Notes under the pieces: model-generated
What the model saw: only the letters and a program-made list of their open reading frames with translations
What the model was told of the DNA's origin: nothing
The model's database searches: none
In this document: positions 58,370-64,000 of the stretch, in pieces
Layout of the letters: each line of letters starts with the position of its first letter
How positions within the stretch are numbered: the first letter of the stretch is position 1
NCBI RefSeq assembly: GCF_047496725.1
Contig: NC_132973.1
Coordinates: 14,314,233 to 14,378,232 of the forward strand
Direction: 5' to 3'
Length of the DNA: 64,000 bases
DNA from: Anoplolepis gracilipes
Taxonomy: Eukaryota; Arthropoda; Insecta; Hymenoptera; Formicidae
Program-made: the position numbers and the translations under genes

Positions 58370-58549
58370 AAGTTGAGACAAAACTATGATTTGTCCATTC
58401 GGCCCGCCGACCTAGACCGACTGGCTGGAGCGACGAGTTCACGAAAGGCCTTCACCTCGACCTTGAAGAGCACCGACCGTTCTAGCAAAGGTGAACCAGA
58501 CAGTCGAACGGTATCCTTTCAACAGCGTGAGCAGTCCGCCCGGTCCAAG
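58370..58549 (+). CDS. Probable internal coding exon (60 codons), unrecognised
   Basis: Exactly 180 bp lie between an acceptor GCTGTGCAG (ends 58369) and a consensus donor TCCAAG|GTAAGT (donor at 58550). The frame is open from first to last base, so the exon is phase 0 at both ends and could be skipped without frame change. It is GC-richer than both flanks, and the change is abrupt at each splice site. The peptide starts KLRQNYDLSIRPADLDRLAG and becomes Ser/Thr/Arg/Lys-rich (STLKSTDRSSKGEPDSRTVS), ending EQSARSK. It has basic-Ser motifs suited to phosphorylation and is likely a flexible linker. The acceptor's pyrimidine tract is mediocre. I do not recognise the protein. This is the best coding candidate in the window. 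Confidence 0.5.
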
Positions 58550-60360
58550 GTAAGTATAATGCGTGATTTCCACGCTTATGTAAGCCCGAACGTTTTCTTA
58601 CAGACACGTCACATACGTATCGTTAATACTATGGTCTTGCCATCGTTTCATCCGTTCGTCTGATGCCGTGACACGTCAATGCGAAATGATATTAGGCACG
58701 CTACCTCATTCGTATAATTTACTTTGGTATTATATATCGCTTCGACTAGAAATGCTTTTCTTCTACTTGCATTTGAAAAATCAAATTTTCCAATAATAGA
58801 ATTATATATATTTTTTCTCTATATATGTTGCATATATTTGATGTAAAAAATTACATCAAATACATGCAACATATAATCTCTCTTTTTTCTCCCTAAATAA
58901 ATATATTTAAAACTATAATGTGTATGTAAAATATATAATTTCATATTTTATCTCGTCTAAAATAATTGCAGTCGATATTTTAAGAATGATACCTTTTTTC
59001 TTGACTATATCCAATTACTCAGTCATCAATAACATTAATTACATGATGCAGAAAAAGATAGCCATAAGATGAGCCAATTTCTAACGAACATTAATCAGAA
59101 GGATGATTCATAGGTTAGCGAGCAATCTCTATTAAATTGATCTTTACTAAAGCGATCGTGCAAATAGTCGTCACACTTTCTAAGCACGTGTCTTTTTTTT
59201 TGTGCTGTGTGCGTTTTATTTCCGAAAATTCGAGCTTAATGGCATAATTTTATTCATTTTATAGTACGACTTTGTCACTATAGGAAAAGACCATCCGTGA
59301 AGCAAACTAGACAACCAAGTCAAAAGGGAACCTAATTAAATTTAGTGCGATAATTAAGTATGCGAGCAAATCGTTTATCGAGATACGTGACCTGATTCAC
59401 ACAAGGATTTTACAAGTAATAGTTCGTAATTTTCATCAATTTACCGTGTACAACAATGTTTATTATTATTCATTGCAATTCAAAAGTATAAAAAATTGCC
59501 ACATAGTTCTAAAGAATATAAGATAAAAAGATATTATTTTTTTCTCTCTAGTATGAAACTCTCTTTAAAAAAATAACAAATATATCTTTAAAAAATAATT
59601 AATTATATTTTAGTAATCTACAATAACTCGAATTTTCTACAACGCTTTTAAAAAGATTAAATCTCACGATTAGAATGATTTATTTAGCGAAAACCTCTGT
59701 TGACAACAAGTAAAGCCGACTCGCGTCTCTATTGTTTTCAGGTGATATGATCAAAACGCTGAGCACGTGTTCTCGCTAATAACGACCGAACCGAATTGTA
59801 GAAGGAACGACGTGACGCATCGCGCCTTTCTATGGTAAATTGTATTTTGATTTGTATCTTTTCTCACTATTGTATGTATCTTCCCACGACGCACAAGTGC
59901 AACTACGCTGAACCCGGTGACGCACTGCAATATTATCCTTTACGTCTACGTGTCCGAACGGCATCTTTATGTCAGAGATCTTTACGTTTTGTGACATAAT
60001 CGGTAATATTATCTTTCTGGCAATAATATTCTAAATATCTCTCTAGATTCGCTCGAAATTATATTTTCGCATTAAACTTTATTTTTTTAACAACATTTTG
60101 CCGGAAAAATTTATCTCAAAAATTTGTTTCGAAAATGACATCTGTTTTGAAGACCTAACATTCTCCATTAATTGATCTCGTTCGAACACGCAACGATCAA
60201 TTTTCACAATTCGCAATGAGGTGAGATGTAGAGACCAGAAGTACCGCGAAAGCAGTCACACCCAACTGACTAAAGTGACGTTAAGTGGACCTTCGCGTTT
60301 AACATCACTGGCCTCTGCACGTCAACACGTTGGCCGTGCCGGATAACTTGTTCGTTCCAG
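58550..60360. other. Mostly AT-rich non-coding stretch
   Basis: Apart from hairpin E (58822-58875), this holds A/T-rich sequence. CpG-richer parts at 59740-59960 and 60180-60360 follow a good acceptor at 59740 (TTGTTTTCAG|GTGATA), which opens only a dozen codons. Confidence 0.5.
58822..58875. repeat. Inverted repeat E, short hairpin
   Basis: Arms 58822-58846 and 58851-58875 pair over 25 bases with one mismatch and a four-base A loop. The arms contain GTTGCAT and TTTGATGTAA. It lies in the presumed intron downstream of the exon at 58370. The loop is too tight for a typical miRNA precursor. It is more likely a foldback remnant. Confidence 0.75.
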
Positions 60361-60504
60361 CCGTACTGTGCATGCGTATGTCTGTCATGTTTATGTAATC
60401 GCATAATGAGACGTGGGCGAGGTCGATTATTTCGTTCTTCTTCATTTCCTGAAGCAAACTTGGAAGAATCTACTGAGGAAATGAAAGAAAAATCCTTGTG
60501 ATAG
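60361..60504 (+). CDS. Candidate terminal coding exon with Cys cluster
   Basis: An acceptor ACTTGTTCGTTCCAG ends at 60360, with a TAAC branch-like motif about 15 bases before the AG. The frame is open from the first base for 47 codons to TGA at 60502-60504. The peptide starts PYCACVCLSCLCNRIMRRGRG and ends in an acidic/polar tail (NLEESTEEMKEKSL). Five Cys residues within eleven, next to a basic stretch, resemble a palmitoylated membrane-proximal tail, but that is only an analogy. Above-background GC persists to about the stop codon. No family was recognised and no close AATAAA was seen. Confidence 0.3.
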
Positions 60505-60885
60505 AAACTTTATACGAATCTTAAAATCAATATTTTTTCAAGTTTCTTTTGTCTATACGTTTTTAGAGATAATTTAAAATCAATTTAGAATAAAAATTGA
60601 TTCTATATAAAATTTAAATAAAAGTTCATTTCAAATAAACCTTTAATATTAATCATAAGCACCATTGTACTATAAACTTTTCATACATCTCTGTAGTTAA
60701 ATCTCAAATAAAAATTGATTAAATTCGAATGTTAGCTCAAATAAAATTCTACGTATAGTTCTCGTACTCAATGGTCAAGCCTTTCGTCTTAATCCCGATA
60801 GACAATGGATCACGAAGCGAACAATCACGAAGCGCAACGAAAGTCGACGAGGGTGAACGGCCGTAGCGGACAATCCACGCTCGTG

Positions 60886-60921
60886 TATAAAACGTTTCGG
60901 GCGATTTCCTCATTTGTCAGT
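60886..60921 (+). promoter_or_regulatory. Candidate core promoter, TATA box plus TCAGT initiator
   Basis: TATAAAA at 60886-60892 is followed by TTGTCAGTG, with the arthropod initiator TCAGT at 60917-60921. The A of the initiator (60919) is 33 bases after the first T of the TATA box, within the usual spacing. The upstream 120 bases are CpG-rich. A first exon would begin at about 60919. A donor AGAAA|GTACGT lies at 60989. No ATG-started ORF follows at once, so this exon would be untranslated. It is the best promoter-like arrangement found in the window. Confidence 0.45.
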
Positions 60922-62020
60922 GTTTGATTCACTGTGACAATTGCACAAGGGTCCAGTACAAGGAGAAAGCCTCAAAGCGAGACAGAAAGTACGTAGGTGG
61001 TTTTCGAGCGAAAGAAGAAGGTTCCTCTGTCGCAACGTGTAACGAGCAAGCGTGTGTCAACTTCCTCTACGGGAAAAACAATTTTCTAATCTTTTATCAT
61101 TCCATCAAATCTTTATTTTCTATTGATTGTTACTGATAATATTATTATCAATACATAAAAAAGAAGAAGCAATTGTCATTCACTAAGAGTTTCCTCTCGA
61201 AATATTTTTATCTCAATAAAAGTAAATATTTTTTATTTATAAATAAAATTTTATAAATAATGATTTGTGTGTAATAGAGCTGCACTAGCGTAAGCTGTAA
61301 TAAGTGTGTACATATACCGAATGTATGCTCCTCAGAATTATCTCGCTGCAATTAGAGTTATATGACCGACGATTTATCTATAACCAGCATCTCTCTAGAA
61401 ACAAATTACCGCGAACACATTCTACGATCGTTTATCACACCGTTAAGAAATCTGTCGACCAAGCCTATGTACATCAGCTTCCATTGGAACGTCGGGCTAC
61501 TATACGCGAAATCCACTTTCTTGAAATTATGCCGCGCCCAATAAGGAAATGAAACTGTGCTACATATGTACATTATCGTCCGATAAAAATGCTGATCTAT
61601 CACGAAAAGCGAACAGGCGAGAAATATCACACTTTCTCGAAGACATTGCTAAATTTAAAATGAATCGTTAAATATATTTTTAGCTCATATTATCCGTATT
61701 TATAGAATATTTGTAAAATTTGCACAATCTATTTTTAGTTGAAAGCTTGATTATAATCGAAAAAAATCATTAATTTTCAGTCGCTTGCAACTTAGCTGTT
61801 CTTGCTGAAAATATAAGCACTCTTTGGTTTTTAGTTTCTACTAATTCTAATCGAAAAAACAAACATACTTCGACTATCATGTACGTAGAGTATCACAGTC
61901 GAAGCGAAAACGATTAAAAACTTCGCGAGGCAACCGCGAATAAACTTAGAATGCAATTAAAGGAAATTTAACGAACCTCTTATCGTTATCCGGTGTTGCC
62001 GTTCAGAAAATTAGTCGGAC
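60922..62020. other. Mostly non-coding stretch
   Basis: 60922-61080 is GC-richer and would be the 5' UTR of the promoter above. 61300-61650 has opposed short ORFs (plus 61304-61552, minus 61630-61406) with no splice borders or domain. 61650-61900 is AT-rich. Confidence 0.45.
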
Positions 62021-62212
62021 ATGCTCAAGGAAGCTCATCGTTTCCGCGAAGTCTTAATTTTTTCCTGCCACGAAATCGAAGAATTCGCCACGGCGTTCTC
62101 TCTTCTCATAGAATCATTTCGCTCGCGTTACATGCACTTATATACGGCGAACGCTGTTGAATTTATTGACTGCGCGCGAGAGATGGGAGTCATTAGACAA
62201 TTAAACGTTTGA
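62021..62212 (+). CDS. Candidate small ORF or terminal exon, unrecognised
   Basis: A strong acceptor (TATCCGGTGTTGCCGTTCAG, ending 62007) lies 13 bases before an ATG that opens 63 codons to TGA at 62210-62212. An in-frame TAG sits between the AG and the ATG, so translation would have to begin at this ATG. The peptide begins MLKEAHRFREVLIFSCHEIE and is amphipathic and helix-like almost throughout, with balanced codons and many C/G third positions. No domain was recognised. It would fit a short protein encoded in a last exon after a non-coding exon, such as the one predicted at the 60919 start site about 1.1 kb upstream. Confidence 0.32.
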   Translation: MLKEAHRFREVLIFSCHEIEEFATAFSLLIESFRSRYMHLYTANAVEFIDCAREMGVIRQLNV

Positions 62213-62544
62213 TTCACGAATATAAACGATGACGACGGCGTATAAAGAAATCGTTGTGACTAAACAAAAAGTAGAGAAACAATCAATGCAATCAATGTTG
62301 TAATATCGTGTATTACATGTTTGAAATTATATTTTATAATTATATCATATTATATTATAAAAGAGATAAGAAGATATTTTTCGCATGTCTATAACATAAA
62401 CGTTTAAAAACGACTGTAACTTCCTTCCGCTAATCGTACTGAAACGCGTGTTAGCGCGTGCGGCCTCGCACGCGTCGAATTATACACCGTTGAATTATGA
62501 ATGGCACGGGATAATGGAAATAATTAACAGCGTCCGATTTGCAG
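62213..62544. other. Non-coding spacer
   Basis: AT-rich to 62420, then CpG-rich. It ends in an acceptor-like TCCGATTTGCAG at 62544. Confidence 0.45.
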
Positions 62545-62708
62545 ATACTAATGAAGAGCCGGCGAGACGCGGTTTGCTGCACGCATTAATGCGCATATCT
62601 CACCGTCAGGAAATTCTCGGTCGCGCCGCAAGATGCATTTATAACAAAGCCATCTTTTGCAATTACCGCCATCGATTCTGCCTATCTACTACTTGCTTCT
62701 TCGCGTAG
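62545..62708 (+). CDS. Weak terminal-exon candidate, unrecognised
   Basis: After TTAACAGCGTCCGATTTGCAG, a frame is open from 62547 to TAG at 62706-62708, 53 codons. It reads TNEEPARRGLLHALMRISHR then RAARCIYNKAIF, with a Cys/Phe-rich end. The same frame is open further upstream (from 62448), so the acceptor is not required to explain it. The region is CpG-rich, which favours chance open frames. No domain is known. Confidence 0.2.
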
Positions 62709-62723
62709 CGAATTCGCACGCCA

Positions 62724-62818
62724 TGCGGGCGACCGGTTCGATCGTGCGGCTAATATACGGCGGGAAAGGTGAATTTCGATTTCACCGGGTCGACGACGTG
62801 ACCGTTGATCGCGGGCAG
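62724..62818 (+). CDS. Weak exon candidate ending in a donor
   Basis: An ATG near 62722 opens a GC-rich frame (MRATGSIVRLIYGGKGEFRF, then HRVDDVTVDRGQ) that reaches GGGCAG|GTAAAG at about 62819. The frame runs on to 62884 if the site is not used. The GC content falls just after the donor-like site. The stretch is short and overlaps the flank of the preceding candidate in another frame, so at most one of them is likely coding. Confidence 0.18.
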
Positions 62819-62884
62819 GTAAAGAAAATTAACGGTAACGCGCGAATAACTGTTATTATATTTTCCGGAAGATGTGTCTATTAA

Positions 62885-63134
62885 GGGCGCTTTCGCGAGA
62901 ATCTCACGTTCAATCCTTCCAAATGCTAATTGTAAATTTGCAAAATGCCGGAAAAAGTGAGGACGTTAATATGAAATACTACATTACATTAAAATTTATT
63001 CAAATAAACAAGTTAAATATTTAAATGTAACTTTTAGAAAAAGATATCAAGAATGTATCATTGATCGTTTTAAGAAAAGATATCGAGAACGTATCACGTT
63101 GAGAAAATAAAATAATGTTTCTAATATATTGCGT
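62885..63134. other. AT-rich spacer with a diverged direct repeat
   Basis: Two 29-bp copies, 63032-63060 and 63068-63096, match at 25 positions with a 7-bp spacer (core AAAGATATC...GTATCA). This is a small local duplication. Nothing else is seen. Confidence 0.6.
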
Positions 63135-63590
63135 TCAACTTTCTCTTAAGCTGTCAAAAGTAGTATAAATATATGAAATTATGAAGAGAATAATGTGTAA
63201 GTAGATCTGTGAAAGAGATATGAGATTTGTAACAACATGAATGATTTGTACGTACATATTCGCATAAATATCCGCTAGAAATGATAGTTCACGATAGCAA
63301 GGACTTTCTGCGCGGAACCGATTTTTATGGAATGAATTCCTGGCACGGATTCCTCGATCCAAAACGAAACGTGAAATGTGCAATGCACCTTCATCGACCC
63401 ACCTATCGTGGGAATCTATCACGCGACTCGAACCCGTCTCCCACTGGTTCGTACGCACACCGTTAATCCGCGTGTCGAAGGTCTGAATGCGAGAACCAAG
63501 CAAGTATATACAGCTGCTGCTGATATTTTTTAACCCGCTCTCTCGCTGCAAGTTTCTCATATCGACTGAATGAATCAGACGTCTATTCAT
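63135..63590 (-). CDS. Candidate ORF, 151 codons, unrecognised
   Basis: The longest convincingly ATG-started frame in the window (ATG at 63590-63588, TGA at 63135). The first 105 residues are encoded by GC-moderate DNA and read as ordinary protein (MNRRLIHSVDMRNLQRESGL, later NQWETGSSRVIDSHDRWVDE). The last 45 turn into a hydrophobic Ile/Tyr/Leu run encoded by AT-rich DNA, suggesting a read-through rather than a true C-terminus. No intron border is clear and no domain is recognised. One frame of this length is not surprising by chance in 64 kb on two strands. It could also be a decayed gene or transposon piece. Confidence 0.25.
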   Translation of the reverse strand: MNRRLIHSVDMRNLQRESGLKNISSSCIYLLGSRIQTFDTRINGVRTNQWETGSSRVIDSHDRWVDEGALHISRFVLDRGIRARNSFHKNRFRAESPCYRELSFLADIYANMYVQIIHVVTNLISLSQIYLHIILFIISYIYTTFDSLRES

Positions 63591-64000
63591 TAAGCATTGA
63601 ATGCTAAATAATTCGCTTTGCGTAAAAAAAGCGTGGTTGTTATATCAATTTGCATTTCCCTGCAACACGTTTCAACAGCGTTCATTCGTTTCAATGGAAA
63701 CTTACTTCGAATTTTTGCTTATCCCGAATGGTTACATTGATAATGATTATTACTGTAATGACGTATATTTCGTCAGCGATAACAATTAAGTTGCGAAAGA
63801 AATCGATACATTTCGAAAGTTTAACTTGTGCAGATCTTCTAAAAAAAAGATCTTTATCAATTTTATCGCAATTCGCTAGACATTATATTAATCTCTCAAA
63901 TCAGCCATATATCAATAGAAATCTGTTATAATTATATAACTCGCGCATAACTTGCAATTCAGGCTCGCAATAGATCGTTCATGCGATCGACGTTTAATTA
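63591..64000. other. Non-coding stretch at the window edge
   Basis: Two overlapping plus ORFs (63601-63789 and 63650-63931) are low-complexity and unbordered. No other features were seen. Confidence 0.45.

Noticed and set aside
63395..63470. tRNA-like B-box word (GGTTCGAGTC on the minus strand)
   Set aside because: The T-arm has a mismatch, and no acceptor stem or A-box can be fitted at proper distances. The CACGCG/CGCGTG pairing overlaps the T-arm.
1..64000. CRISPR arrays, operons, phage or bacterial genes
   Set aside because: No regularly spaced direct repeats, ribosome-binding sites or dense long ORFs were found. The texture is that of a eukaryotic nuclear genome.

Overview
The window reads as nuclear DNA of an insect. 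It is strongly AT-rich, with long A/T runs and pure (TA)n, (CT)n, (GT)n and (CA)n microsatellites, yet CpG is plentiful rather than depleted. Patches rich in CpG lie in AT-rich sea. That texture fits a hymenopteran such as an ant, but this is an inference from composition alone: no gene was recognised that would fix the species. There are no bacterial operons, no long ORFs, no rRNA or tRNA genes and no CRISPR array.

Most of the 64 kb looks like intergenic DNA or very long introns. The best protein-coding signals are short stretches bounded by splice signals. They are a 180-bp cassette-like exon on + at 58370-58549 with an AAG|GTAAGT donor; a GC-rich terminal-exon candidate on - at 41530-41819 whose composition collapses at its stop codon; an internal-exon candidate on + at 35694-35830; a possible first coding exon on + at 54635-54813; and several + terminal-exon candidates (3331, 23612, 26818, 48316, 60361, 62021). 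None could be assigned to a protein family. In AT-rich DNA with many acceptor-like sites, some open 50-80 codon stretches are expected by chance, so all except the first two or three should be treated as hypotheses.

Region by region: 1-7300 is mostly featureless, with a CpG patch at 2641-3010 and a (CGTT)n run at 5773. 7300-9700 holds two large inverted repeats (68-bp and 62-bp arms) beside (TA)n tracts, a 35-bp tandem duplication and a minus-strand ORF. 9700-20100 is mostly empty. 20156-21985 is a CpG/GC-rich cluster, a candidate promoter or first-exon region. 22000-35600 is AT-rich with simple repeats and two terminal-exon candidates. 35600-42800 has two exon candidates, a possible recursive splice site on - and a large decayed foldback (42491-42759). 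43000-49300 is AT-rich. 49416-50150 is a second CpG/GC island. 51700-52080 is a third, weaker patch. 54600-63600 has the densest coding-like signals plus the best core promoter (TATA at 60886, TCAGT initiator at 60917).

The exon candidates on + could belong to one gene with very long introns and alternative ends, but the reading phases do not prove this. RNA-seq and comparison with related genomes would decide it. No complete, previously undescribed system is visible. The most unusual objects are the near-perfect hairpin elements associated with TA tracts and the candidate recursive splice site.
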